A stretch of DNA of 64,000 nucleotides, taken from Streptomyces roseifaciens. GTDB taxonomy: Bacteria > Actinomycetota > Actinomycetes > Streptomycetales > Streptomycetaceae. This document shows, in pieces, positions 15,499 to 25,021 of this stretch. The position numbers and the translations under genes were made by a program. Every line of letters begins with the position of its first letter. Within the stretch, counting starts at the first letter, position 1. The DNA is taken from contig NZ_LNBE01000002.1 of assembly GCF_001445655.1 (NCBI RefSeq), positions 124,001 through 188,000 of the forward strand, given 5' to 3'. The notes below the pieces were generated by a model that searched no databases, was not told where the DNA came from, and worked only from the letters and a program-made list of their open reading frames with translations.

Positions 15499-17134
15499 AG
15501 TATTTCCACAGCCTTTCGTTCTTGTCGAAGAAGCCGACGGCCTCTTCGGTGCCATCGTCATGCATGAGCCAGATCTCAGCATCGTGGGGGAAGCCGGTGG
15601 GCTCGGCCATCCACTCCGGGACACCCCCGCCGGTGTAGCCGGTGCCGAGGAACGGATCAAGATAGGCCAGTCCCTCGCTCCGGCCGGTCATGCGGGCGAC
15701 GTGGTCGGCCCGCTCCTGGTCGCCGACGGCGCCGAAAGACGGCTCGGCACGCATGTCGTCCGGTGCCGGGAAGCGCAGCTGGTACGTCTCGGACGCGCCC
15801 GGTGGGACCGCGGACCAGCCGGCGCCGCCATCGTCAAGAGCGAGCCCGTCGCGCAGTTGGTCCATGCTGCGCAGGTCGGCGGTGTCACAGCCGCGCGCGA
15901 TGGAGCCGCCGAACTGGCCGGGCCTGAATTTGTCGTCCTCGTCGGACGGTGTGAAGTTCTCCAGGTAGGCCTGCGCGCGCTCGGGTGTGACCACCTTGGT
16001 CACCATTTGGCCCTCGCCGAGCTTGATCGCGTCACGGACCCCGACGACCTCACGGGCCTGCTCATCCGTCAGCTCGTTGGTCCGGCTGATCCGGAGCTTG
16101 TCGTGCTCGGAGCGGTCCAGGCCGCGTGCGCCCAACTCGTCATCGAGCTCATCCTGGTAGTTGGGGCCGTCGCGCAGCGCGTCGTTGCCGTACCGTCCTT
16201 CCGAAGCCTCATCGACCGGGCCCAAGGCATCCGCAGGCTCGCCCTGCGACTCATCACCCGGGTCCGGAGCATCGTCCGCCTGCTCGGCACCCGCGTCCTG
16301 CGCGACTGCGGGGTCTGTCTCGGAGTCCGCGTCCGCCGCGTCAACGGGTTCCGGGGCAGCATCGTCGGACTGCTCAGCCTCCGGATCCGGAGCGTCGGAT
16401 TCTTCTCCGTCCGTGGGTTCTGGGGCGTCTGTCGGGCCTATGCCGGAGTCTGCGTCCTCAGCGGTCGTCGGTTCCGGGGCGTCAGCATCCCATCGCTCGG
16501 CTTCCGGTTCCGGAGTCTCGGCTTGCTCGGGCGCACTGTCGGATTCCTCTACGGCCTCCGACTCCGGGGCCTCGTCCGCTTCGTCGGTACCCGTGTCTTC
16601 GGCACTCGCTTCCTCGGCACCCGTTTCCCGTGAGTCCTGCGCATCCGTCGGTTCCGGAGCATCGGAGTCGGGTCGCTCGGGCCCCGGTTCCGGGGCGTCG
16701 GCCTTCTCCGGTGTGCGGTCGGCTTCCTCCGCGCCCACCGGTTCCAGGGCGTCGTCCGTCTGCTCGGTGTCCGGGGTGCGTGAGTCCGTCGGTTCCGGAG
16801 CGTCCGTCGGGCTCGGGTCGGAGTCCGCGCCGTCAGCGCTCGCCGGTTCCGGGGCGTCGGCTTTCGGCTGCTCGGATTCCGGCTCTGGCGCGTCGCTGTT
16901 CTCCGGCGCGTTGTCCGGTTCCTCCGCAGCCGCCGGTTCCGGGGCGTCGTCCGACTGCTCGGCATCCGAGGCGCGCCCGCCCGTGGGTTCCGGGGCGTCC
17001 GCCGGGCCCGTACCGGAGTCCGCATTCGCCGCGTCCGTCGCCTTCGTCGGTTCCGGGGCGTCGACGGGCTCGGGCGGCGGGGCCTCTTGGGGCGGCGGGG
17101 GCTGCTCGGGCGGACGGTCGCTCATGAACGACAT
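15491..17134 (-). CDS. Acidic DAPEP-repeat protein with a C-terminal domain of unknown function
   Basis: A 547-residue protein. Residues of about 15-310 are a low-complexity, strongly acidic Pro/Glu/Asp tract with about ten DAPEP units spaced 20-30 residues apart. The last about 230 residues are globular (NDALRDGPNYQDELDDELG, VTPERAQAYLENF, GTGYTGGGVPEWMAEP, AEIWLMHDD, NERLWKYYG). A long disordered arm plus a compact C-terminal domain, with a small partner gene overlapping downstream, is the layout of polymorphic toxins, and a dead ADP-ribosyltransferase lies next door. There is no signal peptide. The start is ATG 17134 or ATG 17125; neither has a strong ribosome binding site. The toxin role is inference only. 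Confidence 0.75.
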   Translation of the reverse strand: MSFMSDRPPEQPPPPQEAPPPEPVDAPEPTKATDAANADSGTGPADAPEPTGGRASDAEQSDDAPEPAAAEEPDNAPENSDAPEPESEQPKADAPEPASADGADSDPSPTDAPEPTDSRTPDTEQTDDALEPVGAEEADRTPEKADAPEPGPERPDSDAPEPTDAQDSRETGAEEASAEDTGTDEADEAPESEAVEESDSAPEQAETPEPEAERWDADAPEPTTAEDADSGIGPTDAPEPTDGEESDAPDPEAEQSDDAAPEPVDAADADSETDPAVAQDAGAEQADDAPDPGDESQGEPADALGPVDEASEGRYGNDALRDGPNYQDELDDELGARGLDRSEHDKLRISRTNELTDEQAREVVGVRDAIKLGEGQMVTKVVTPERAQAYLENFTPSDEDDKFRPGQFGGSIARGCDTADLRSMDQLRDGLALDDGGAGWSAVPPGASETYQLRFPAPDDMRAEPSFGAVGDQERADHVARMTGRSEGLAYLDPFLGTGYTGGGVPEWMAEPTGFPHDAEIWLMHDDGTEEAVGFFDKNERLWKYYG

Positions 17135-17207
17135 TCTGACACGGTCACGTCAAAGCGTTTGAACTCGGGCGTACGGGGACCCCCGCGCGCGATTCCCGTG
17201 CCGTGAT

Positions 17208-17252
17208 GCGTTTGTGCCCTGGCCACCGGACCGGTGGCCAGGGCACAAACGC
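17208..17252. terminator. 45-bp perfect palindrome, probable bidirectional terminator
   Basis: A 22-bp inverted repeat with a single central A: the left arm (17208-17229) starts GCGTTTGTGCCCTGGCC and the right arm (17231-17252) is its exact complement. It folds into a very stable hairpin ending CAAACGC, without a long T tract. It stands 13 bp beyond the stop (17265-17267) of a leftward gene remnant and upstream of the DAPEP-repeat gene, so it probably ends transcription entering from the right. Confidence 0.6.
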
Positions 17253-17767
17253 GAAAGACGATGGTCAGTCGGCAGGGCCGGCCGTGACCGGCCGTGCGCG
17301 GACGCAGGTGAGGACGGCCGTGCCTTCGTACGTCGTCACCTTGTCCTCGGCGGGCGGGTTGAGGATGCTTCGGCCCAGTCGATTCCGCAGGAGATCAAGT
17401 CATTCCTCTCTTTGAACATGAGCTGTTTGCGCTGGTCACGAGCGCATGCGGGCCACGCAGCGACCAAAATTCCAGGACTCGGCCAGAGACCGGGCCGCCA
17501 CCTCGCTAGCCGTTCGTGGCACCAGCGCGCCGCGCGGGCCTCGGTCTATGCGGGAGCTCGGACAGACTCGGGCGAATCGAGAGGTCACCGTGTAGCGGGC
17601 TCGCACCACGAAGATCAACGAGTCGACAGCACGGAAGGTGGTGGCGGGTCATGAAGACGCCGGACGCCGCCGCTCTGCACTGAGGCATCGAGCGCCCGGC
17701 AGCCAATAGGCATCCGCCCGGCGCCCGCGCGACCGCCACCATCAGCACGAGGAATTAGGCTGGCGGG
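17253..17767. other. Spacer of about 500 bp with a short leftward gene remnant
   Basis: On the minus strand about 17376-17265 reads SILNPPAEDKVTTYEGTAVL, TCVRARPVTAGPAD and stop, which looks like the C-terminus of a protein; an in-frame stop lies shortly upstream and there is no start, so it is a remnant at best. The strong palindrome follows it. From 17380 to 17767 I find no gene, RNA or repeat that I can support; the sequence has a lower GC content than its surroundings. Confidence 0.3.
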
Positions 17768-18392
17768 ATGACGGAGCAGTACCGGACGGTCGCGCGCGAG
17801 GGCGTGCACGAGATCGAGATCAGCAAGTCGCGCTTCATCTGCGCGCTCGCGCCAGCCGCCACCGAGGAGGAGGCGCAGGCGTTCATCGCGCGCATCCGCA
17901 AGGAGCACCCCACCGCCCGCCACCACTGCTTCGCCTACGTGCTGGGCGCCGACGGCTCCGTGCAGAAGGCGAGCGACGACGGCGAGCCGGGCGGCACCGC
18001 GGGCGTGCCCATGCTGCAGATGCTGCTCCGCCGCGAGGTCCGCTACGCCGTCGCCGTCGTCACCCGCTACTTCGGCGGCGTCAAGCTCGGCGCGGGCGGG
18101 CTGATCCGCGCGTACGGGGGCGTGGTCGGCGAGGCCCTGGACATGCTCGGGACCGTCACCCGGCAGCGCTTCCGGCTGGCGGCCGTGACCGTCGACCACC
18201 AGCGCGCCGGCAAGCTGGAGAACGACCTGCGGGCGACGGGCCGCGCCGTGCGAGGTGAGCTACGGCGCGGAGGTCCGCATCGAGGTGGGACTGCCCGAGG
18301 CGGACGTCGAGGGGTTCCGCGCCTGGCTCGCCGACACCACGGCCGGCGCCGCCCGCTTCGAACTGGGCGGGGAGGCCTACGGGGACGCCTGA
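17768..18392 (+). pseudogene. yigZ: YigZ/IMPACT-family protein, frameshifted near residue 160
   Basis: A YigZ (UPF0029/IMPACT) family protein of about 207 residues once corrected. Residues 1-130 have the family core: SKSRFICALAPA, TARHHCFAYVLG, SDDGEPGGTAGVPML, VVTRYFGGVKLGAGGLIRAY. Near 18248 two bases are missing (or one is extra) relative to the expected REVSYGAEVRIEV, and the proper C-terminal domain (GLPEADVEGFRAWLADTTAG ... EAYGDA) continues in another frame to TGA 18392. As written, the protein would run out of frame. It is either a sequencing slip in GC-rich DNA or a genuine mutation. The cellular role is not settled; IMPACT proteins are linked to translation control in eukaryotes. 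Confidence 0.8.
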
Positions 18393-18410
18393 GGCCGCCC
18401 GCCCACCGGC

Positions 18411-18436
18411 GCGGCCCGCCCGTTCCCGCGGGCCGC
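18411..18436. terminator. Hairpin terminator between convergent yigZ and deacetylase genes
   Basis: GCGGCCCGC (18411-18419) pairs perfectly with GCGGGCCGC (18428-18436) around an 8-base loop. It lies between the convergent stops at 18392 and 18438, so it can serve both directions. No T tract follows, as is common in high-GC genomes. Confidence 0.6.
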
Positions 18437-18437
18437 A

Positions 18438-19409
18438 TCAGGCGTAGTCCTCCAGCCGCGCCAGCGCGTAGCCCTGCTCCGTGAGCTTGCGCAGCACCGT
18501 CCGCAGCATGTCGCACATGGTGCCGCCCCAGGCCCTGGGCCCGTTGAAGTGGGTCAGGATGATGTCGCCGGGGTGGAACTGCTGGTCGTCGTGGCGGAAG
18601 TCGATCCGGTCCGCGAAGGCCTCCTCGTTCCACAGGGGAGCGGCCTGGATCCCGCAGTCCTCGGCGACGGCGAGGGTGTCGGCGTCGAAGTCGCCGAACG
18701 GCGGGCGGAAGAGCGTCGGTGTGACGCCTATCTCACGTTCCAGGATCTCCTGCTGGCCGCAGATCTCCGTGTACTTCTCGTCCTCGGAGACGTGGTTCAG
18801 CTGCGGGTGGCGCAGCGTGTGGTTCTGGATGGAGACGCCGAGCGCGTGCAGGTCGCGGAAGTAGCCGTAGTCCTCGGCCGCGGACTCGTCGGTGAGGAAG
18901 GCGGACAGCGGCACCTGCAGGTCCCGCACCATGTCCAGGAACTCCCGGTCCTTCGCCGCGCCGTCGTCGATCGTCAGGAAGGCGATCTTCTCGGTGGTCG
19001 GCACGGAGGCGGGGGCGGGGATCAGCCCCGATCCCTTGTCCGCCCACTCCGGCGTGGACAGCTCCGGCTTCTCCTTCGGCGGGGACGGTGCGACGAGCGG
19101 CGCCTCGTCCAGGCCCCAGCGCTGTGCCACGGCGAGCCGCTGCTCCGGGGTCAGTTTCGCCTTCGGCACCGGTGGCGGCTGCTCCCGTGCCTGCTGGTGG
19201 GGGTGGCCCGGCCGATGCCCGAGGCCGGCCGCGTTCTGGCCGTCCCCGGTGCCGGGCAGGGAGCCGTTCCGGGTCGCGCACGCGGCTCCGACGGCCAGCA
19301 GCAGGACTGCGGTCAGCACCAGGTGGAGGGGGCGCGGGGTCCGGCGGCGTATGGAGCTGCGGGCACCGCCGTGCCGCCGCCGCCCGAAGGCGTTTCGTAT
19401 AAGTCGCAT
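18438..19409 (-). CDS. Exported polysaccharide deacetylase (NodB domain)
   Basis: A 323-residue extracytoplasmic carbohydrate esterase 4. After a basic N-terminus a hydrophobic segment ends LLLAVGAACATR, which could be a lipobox with Cys as the anchor. A Pro-rich linker follows, then the NodB domain: AFLTIDDG (motif 1 with the catalytic Asp pair), NHTLRHPQL (zinc His pair), TLFRPPFGDFD (motif 3) and HPGDIILTHFNGP. Such enzymes remove acetyl groups from cell-wall or extracellular glycans. ATG 19409 has AAGGATCC upstream. It is divergent from sbcD. Confidence 0.9.
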   Translation of the reverse strand: MRLIRNAFGRRRHGGARSSIRRRTPRPLHLVLTAVLLLAVGAACATRNGSLPGTGDGQNAAGLGHRPGHPHQQAREQPPPVPKAKLTPEQRLAVAQRWGLDEAPLVAPSPPKEKPELSTPEWADKGSGLIPAPASVPTTEKIAFLTIDDGAAKDREFLDMVRDLQVPLSAFLTDESAAEDYGYFRDLHALGVSIQNHTLRHPQLNHVSEDEKYTEICGQQEILEREIGVTPTLFRPPFGDFDADTLAVAEDCGIQAAPLWNEEAFADRIDFRHDDQQFHPGDIILTHFNGPRAWGGTMCDMLRTVLRKLTEQGYALARLEDYA

Positions 19410-19508
19410 ATTTCCGGATCCTTTCAGCGGGTTGCCGCGCCCGCCCGCCCGGTTCACCCATCGGGGCCATGCCCCGCCACCCGCCCGAGGATGGAACACT
19501 TGGGGCCC

Positions 19509-20678
19509 GTGAGGATCCTGCATACGTCCGACTGGCACCTGGGCCGCTCGTTTCACCGGGTGAACCTGCTGGACGCCCAGCGCGACTTCATCGGCCACCT
19601 CGTCCGCACCGTCCGGGACGAGAGGGTCGACGTGGTGCTCGTCGCGGGCGACGTCTACGACCGGGCGGTCCCCCCGCTCGGCGCCGTCGCCCTGTTCGAC
19701 GAGGCGCTGCACCGCCTCGCGGACCTCGGCGTGCCCACCGTCATGATCTCCGGCAACCACGACTCCTCCCGCCGCCTGGGCGTGGGCGCGGGGCTCCTCG
19801 ACCGGGCCGGCATCCACCTGCGCACCGACCCGGCCGGCTGCGCCACCCCCGTCGTCCTCACCGACGCCCACGGCGACGTCGCCTTCTACGGCCTGCCCTA
19901 CCTCGAGCCCGCCCTCGTCCGCGAGGAGCTGGGCGCGGAGCGCGCCGGCCACACGGCCGTGCTGGAGGCCGCCATGGCCCGCGTCCGCGCCGACCTCGCC
20001 GCGCGGCCCGCCGGCACCCGCTCCGTCGTCCTCGCGCACGCCTTCGTCACCGGCGGCACCACCAGCGACAGCGAGCGCGACATCACCGTCGGCGGCGTCG
20101 CCCAGGTCCCCGCCGCCGTCTTCGACGGCGTCGACTACACGGCCCTCGGTCACCTGCACGGCTGCCAGGCCATCACCGAGCGCGTCCGCTACTCCGGCTC
20201 GCCGCTGGCCTACTCCTTCTCCGAGACCGATCACCGCAAGTCCATGTGGCTGATCGACCTGGACGCCGCCGGCGCCGTGACCGCCGAACGCCTGGACTGC
20301 CCGGTGCCGCGCCCGCTCGCCCGCATCCGCGGCCGCCTCGACGACCTGCTGCAGGACCCGCGGCTCGCCCGCCACGAGGACGCGTGGGTCGAGGCCACCC
20401 TCACCGACCCGCACCGCCCGGACGAACCCATGGCCCGGCTCGCCGCCCGCTTCCCCCACGTGCTCAGCCTCGTCCTCGACCCCGAGCGACCGCCCCAGGA
20501 CCCCCTCGCCTCCTACGCGCGGCGCCTGCGCGACCGCACCGACCGGGAGATCGCCGAGGACTTCGTGGCCCACGTGCGCGACGGCCTGGGACCCGACGAC
20601 GCCGAACGCAAGATCCTCACCGACGCCCTCGACCACGTACGGCTGGCCGCGGCCGGCGAGGAGGCGGGGGCCCGATGA
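19509..20678 (+). CDS. sbcD: Nuclease SbcCD subunit D (Mre11-type)
   Basis: A 389-residue metallophosphoesterase, the nuclease half of the SbcCD complex that opens DNA hairpins and processes double-strand ends. Phosphoesterase motifs are in order: ILHTSDWHLGRS (res. 3-14), VLVAGDVYDRA, MISGNHDSSRR, VLAHAFVTGG and ALGHLHGCQ; the capping domain follows. I used GTG 19509 (MRILHTSDWHLG), the usual family start; an ATG at 19491 in the same frame is possible but has no spaced ribosome binding site. Its stop overlaps the sbcC start (ATGA), so the two are coupled. Confidence 0.95.
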   Translation: MRILHTSDWHLGRSFHRVNLLDAQRDFIGHLVRTVRDERVDVVLVAGDVYDRAVPPLGAVALFDEALHRLADLGVPTVMISGNHDSSRRLGVGAGLLDRAGIHLRTDPAGCATPVVLTDAHGDVAFYGLPYLEPALVREELGAERAGHTAVLEAAMARVRADLAARPAGTRSVVLAHAFVTGGTTSDSERDITVGGVAQVPAAVFDGVDYTALGHLHGCQAITERVRYSGSPLAYSFSETDHRKSMWLIDLDAAGAVTAERLDCPVPRPLARIRGRLDDLLQDPRLARHEDAWVEATLTDPHRPDEPMARLAARFPHVLSLVLDPERPPQDPLASYARRLRDRTDREIAEDFVAHVRDGLGPDDAERKILTDALDHVRLAAAGEEAGAR

Positions 20679-23600
20679 GGCTGCACCGGCTGACCGTCAC
20701 CGCCTTCGGGCCCTTCGGCGGCACCCAGCACATCGACTTCGACGCGCTCTCCGCCGACGGCCTGTTCCTCTTCCACGGCCCCACCGGAGCGGGCAAGACC
20801 TCCGTCCTCGACGCGGTTTGCTACGCCCTCTACAACGAGGTGCCCGGCACCCGCCAGGGCAGCGGCGCCCCCGTGCTGCGCAGCGACCACGCCGCCGACG
20901 GCACCCTCACCCAGGTGGTGCTCGACCTCACCGTCGGCGGGCGGCGGCTGGAGATCACCCGCCGCCCCGAGCAGCTGCGCCGCAAGAAGAAAGGCACCGG
21001 CTTCACCAAGGAACGGGCCGCGAGCGAGCTGCGCGAGCACCGCTCCGGTGCGTGGGAGGGCCTCAGCCGCTCCCACCAGGAGATCGGCGAGGAGATCAAG
21101 CAGCTGCTCGGCATGAGCCGGGAGCAGTTCTGCCAGGTCGTCCTGCTGCCCCAGGGCGAGTTCGCCCGCTTCCTCGGCGCCAAGGACGCCGCCCGCGGCG
21201 AGCTGCTCGGCAAGCTCTTCGACACCGGCCGCTTCGGCGCCGTCGAGAAGCGCCTCGCAGAGCTGCGCCGGGCAGCCGAGGCGGGCGTACGGGCCGGCGA
21301 CGACGGGCTGCTCGCCCTCGCCCACCGGATGCGCCAGGCCGCCGGAGACCCGGCGCTGCCCGAGGTGGGCACGCCCGCGCCCGCCGCGGCAGCCGGGGGC
21401 GGCGCCACCGCACCCACCGGCCGCGCCCGCGACGGCGTCCCGACACCCCGCACCGCGTCCGGCCGTCCGGCCGCCGCCGGACGGGCCGTCCCGGCCCAGC
21501 GCACTGCCGCGGCCCCGCTCACCCCCGGCGACCCCGGCCTCGCCGAAGCCGTCCTGGAGTGGGCCGCCCTCGCCCGCAGCAGCGCCCGGGAACGCCGGGA
21601 CATCGCCGTCGTCGCCGCGCGCACCGCCGAGCACGCCCACCGGGCCGCCCAGGAACACGCCGACGCCGTACGCGAACTCGCCCGCCTCCAGCACCGGCAC
21701 GCCGAGGCCCGCAAACGCGCCGACGCCCTCGCCGCCCAGGGCGACGCCCACGAGGCCGCCCGCGAGAGGATGCGGCAGGCCCGCGCCGCCGACGGCGTCG
21801 TCCCCCTCCTGGACCTGCGCGCCGAAGCCGAGCGGGCCCACCGCGCGGCCGTCACCGGCGAGCAGCGGGTCCGCGCGGCGCTCCCCGAGGGGCAGCAGGA
21901 AGCGGGCGCCGGGCAGCTCGCCGCACGGGAGCGGAGCCTCCGCGAGGAGCTCGGCTCGCTCTCGGCCGCCCGCCGCGCGGAGGAGCGCGCCGCCGGGATC
22001 GCGGTCCAGCTGCGCGAACTGGAGCGCGAGGCCCGCGCCGACGAGGACGAGCTCGCCGAGGCCGACGGCTGGCTCGACGGCTGGGAGGCCCTGCGCTCCG
22101 CCTGCGAACGGCGCGTCGGGACCGCACACGAGGAAGCCACCCGGGCCGTCCGCCTGGAGGCCGAGACCGGCCCCGTCCGCACCCGGCTGACCGCCGCCCG
22201 CGAACGCGACCGCCTCACCGGCGCCGCCGCCGCGGCCGGGCAGCGGCTGACGGACGCCCGGGAGAAGGCCGTGACGGCCCGCACCACCTGGCTCGACCTC
22301 AAGGAACGCCGCCTGGACGGCATCGCCGCCGAGCTCGCGGGCGGGCTCGCCCCCGGCGTCGCCTGCAAGGTGTGCGGAGCCACCGAGCACCCCGACCCGG
22401 CACGGGCCGCGGCCGGCCGGGTCGACCGCGCCGACGAGGAGGCCGCGCTGGCCGCCTTCCAGCGCGCCGACGCCCGCCGCGAGGAGGCCGCCCGCGAGCT
22501 CCAGGGGCTCCAGGACGCCCTCGCCCGCGCCGAGGCCGACGCCGGCGGAGCCACGGCGGCCGAGCTCGAAGCGCTCGCCGGCGAACTGGGCCGCGCCCTG
22601 GCCGAGGCACGTGCGGCGGGCGCCGACCTGCACGCCGCCCAGGAGGCGCTCCGGCGGGCCGAGCGCGAGCACGACCTGCGCCGCGAGGCCCGGCAGGCCG
22701 CCCTGACGCGGACCACCGCACGCACGACGCGCCGCGAACAGCTCGACCGCGACCTGGCCGCCCTGGAGGAAGAGCTGACCCGGGCCCGCGGCGGTGAGGA
22801 GTCCGTCGCCCGCCGGGCCGCCCACCTGGAACGGCAGCTGGACGTCCTGGCCGGCGCCGTCGAGGCCGTCCGCGCCGCGGCGGACGCGGCCGACCGGCTG
22901 AAGGAGGCCGACGCCCGCCTCGCCGACGCCGCCTTCCGCGCCGGCTTCGGCAACCCCACGCTCGCCGAGGAGGCCGTACTCGGCCCGGCGGCCCGGCGGG
23001 AGCTGCAGGAGCGCCTCGACGCACGGGCCCGCGAGGAGGCCGCCGTGGCCGCCGCCGCCCGCACTCGCTGCCAGGAGCTGGACCGGCTCTCCGCCGCGGC
23101 CGTCACCGACGCCCGACGGCTCGCCCCGCTGCGCGAGGAGTACCACCGCGTGGCCGAGCTGGCGGCGCTCGCCGCGGGCACGTCCACCCGCAACGAACGC
23201 CGGATGCGCCTGGAGTCGTACGTCCTGGCCGGCGCCGTCGAGGCCGTCCGCGCCGCGGCGGACGCGGCCGACCGGCTGAAGGGGCCCGGCGCCCGGGGGG
23301 GGGGGCGGGGCGGGCGGCGGCCTCGGCGGAGGAGGCGTCGCGCAGCCGGGCGGTCGCGGCGGCCGCGACCTGTTCGAGGCGGGCGGCCAGGACGTACGAC
23401 TCCAGGCGCATCCGGCGTTCGTTGCGGGTGGACGTGCCCGCGGCGAGCGTGGGGTTGCCGAAGCCGGCGCGGAAGGCGGCGTCGGCGAGGCGGGCGTCGG
23501 CCTCCTTCAGCCGGTCGGCCCCGCCCCCCCCCCCCGGGCGCCGGGCCCCTTCAGCCGGCCGGCCGCGCCCGCCGCGACCGCCCGGCTGCGCGACGCCTCC

Positions 23601-24420
23601 TCCGCCGAGGCCGCCGCCGTTGCCCTCGCCGCCGCCCAGCTCCTCGGCCGTGACGACCTCGACCGTGGCCGCCGCCGCCCGCCCCGCCGCCGACCCGGAG
23701 GCCGCCGCCGTTGCCCTCGCCGCCGCGACCGCCCGGCTGCGCGACGCCTCCTCCGCCGAGGCCGCCGCCCGCACTCGCTGCCAGGAGCTGGACCGGCTCT
23801 CCGCCGCGGCCGTCACCGACGCCCGACGGCTCGCCCCGCTGCGCGAGGAGTACCACCGCGTGGCCGAGCTGGCGGCGCTCGCCGCGGGCACGTCCACCCG
23901 CAACGAACGCCGGATGCGCCTGGAGTCGTACGTCCTGGCCGCCCGCCTCGAACAGGTCGCGGCCGCCGCGACCGCCCGGCTGCGGCGCATGTCCGCCGGC
24001 CGTTACACCCTCGTCCACTCCGACGCCCGGGCCGGCGGCAACGCCCGCTCCGGCCTCGGCCTGCACGTGATCGACCACTGGACGGGCAAGGAGCGCGACA
24101 CCGCGACGCTCTCGGGCGGCGAGACCTTCTTCGTCTCGCTCGCCCTCGCCCTGGGCCTCGCCGACGTCGTCACGGAGGAGGCGGGCGGCGTCCGCCTGGA
24201 CACCCTCTTCATCGACGAGGGCTTCGGCAGCCTCGACGAGCAGACCCTGGACGAGGTGCTGGACGTCCTGGACTCGCTGCGCGAGCGGGACCGCGCCGTC
24301 GGCATCGTCAGCCACGTCGCCGACCTGCGCCGGCGCGTGCCCGCCCAGCTGCGGGTGGTCAAGGGCCGCTCGGGCTCGGCCGTCCGCCACGAGGTCGCCG
24401 GCACCGGCCCGCACGACTGA
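20675..24420 (+). pseudogene. sbcC: Nuclease SbcCD subunit C (Rad50-type ATPase), interrupted by a rearranged 710-bp block
   Basis: The SMC-like ATPase partner of SbcD. Visible parts are the N-terminal Walker A (FHGPTGAGKTSVLDAV), the Q-loop region (VVLLPQGEFARFLGA), long Ala/Glu/Arg-rich coiled coils, the zinc hook (ACKVCGATEHP), and at the C-terminus the ABC signature TLSGGETFFVSLALALG and Walker B TLFIDEGFGSLDEQT. The N-terminal part is open from 20675 to about 23230, but the end of the gene is in another frame. Positions 23231-23940 are an insertion that repeats the preceding 180 bp; taking exactly those 710 bases out restores one frame of 1011 residues, the normal family length. Either the assembly is wrong here or sbcC is truly broken. 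Confidence 0.85.
23231..23940. repeat. Rearranged block in sbcC: direct repeat plus long inverted repeat
   Basis: Positions 23051-23230 recur unchanged at 23761-23940 (offset 710). Between them is a large inverted repeat: 23272-23311 (with 11 consecutive G) pairs with 23518-23557 (with 12 consecutive C). The interior contains reverse-complement copies of sbcC sequence from both sides of the break; for example, 23393-23446 is the reverse of 23894-23926 and flanking bases. A forward copy of the start of the sequence 22852-22902 follows 23230. This pattern suggests template switching at a hairpin or a faulty assembly. Confidence 0.85.
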
Positions 24421-24480
24421 GCGCGCCGCACCGGCCCGCACAACTGAGCAATCCGCACCGAGCCCGGTACGGCCGCGGCT

Positions 24481-24927
24481 TCAGCGGCCGATCGCGCGCC
24501 GCGGCAGCGGGGAGGAGTAGACGACGCTGGTGGTCACCGACCCCAGCGCGCCGATCCGGCCCGCCACCTCCTCCAGGTGCCGCATCGACCGGGCCGCGAC
24601 CTTGATCACGAAGCAGTCGTCGCCGGTGACGTGGTGGGCCTCCAGGATCTCCGGCGTGCTCTCCAGCAGGTCGTGGAAGGGCTTGTAGTTGCCGTTGGGG
24701 TAGCGCAGCCGGACGAAGGCGAGGACGGGCATGCCCAGCTTCTCGGGGTCGACGACGGCCGTGTAGCCGCCGATGACGCCCGCCTCCTCCAGCCGGCGCA
24801 CCCGCTCGGTGACGGCGCTGGAGGACATGTTCACGATCCGCGCCAGCTCGGCGTAGCCGACGCGTCCGTTGAGCTGCAGGGCGTCGAGAATGCGCCAGTC
24901 GGTGGCGTCGGGGGAATAGCCGGTCAT
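24481..24927 (-). CDS. Lrp/AsnC-family transcriptional regulator
   Basis: A 148-residue leucine-responsive-type regulator. The N-terminal helix-turn-helix is WRILDALQLNGRVGYAELA then MSSSAVTERVRRLEEAG, and the rest is the RAM (ACT-like) effector domain (GYTAVVDPEKLGMPVLAFVR, HHVTGDDCFVIKV). ATG 24927 is used. It is divergent from the rhodanese-domain gene 95 bp away and probably controls it in response to an amino acid or sulphur metabolite. Confidence 0.93.
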   Translation of the reverse strand: MTGYSPDATDWRILDALQLNGRVGYAELARIVNMSSSAVTERVRRLEEAGVIGGYTAVVDPEKLGMPVLAFVRLRYPNGNYKPFHDLLESTPEILEAHHVTGDDCFVIKVAARSMRHLEEVAGRIGALGSVTTSVVYSSPLPRRAIGR

Positions 24928-25021
24928 GGGCGATGTTTAGCAGTGAAATCCCTGGTAACTCAAGAGTTTTGCCGAGGAATGACGGTTCTCCTCCGTGATC
25001 TTGCGCCGTAGATTCATGGTC

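Noticed and set aside
16126..17162. Two overlapping 333-codon plus-strand frames with Ser/Arg/Pro repeats
   Set aside because: They are antisense to the DAPEP-repeat gene and reflect its repeat; no start signals or domains.
23231..23940. Block in sbcC as an inserted mobile element
   Set aside because: It contains only copies and inverted copies of sbcC itself plus homopolymer runs; no transposase, terminal repeats or target duplication.
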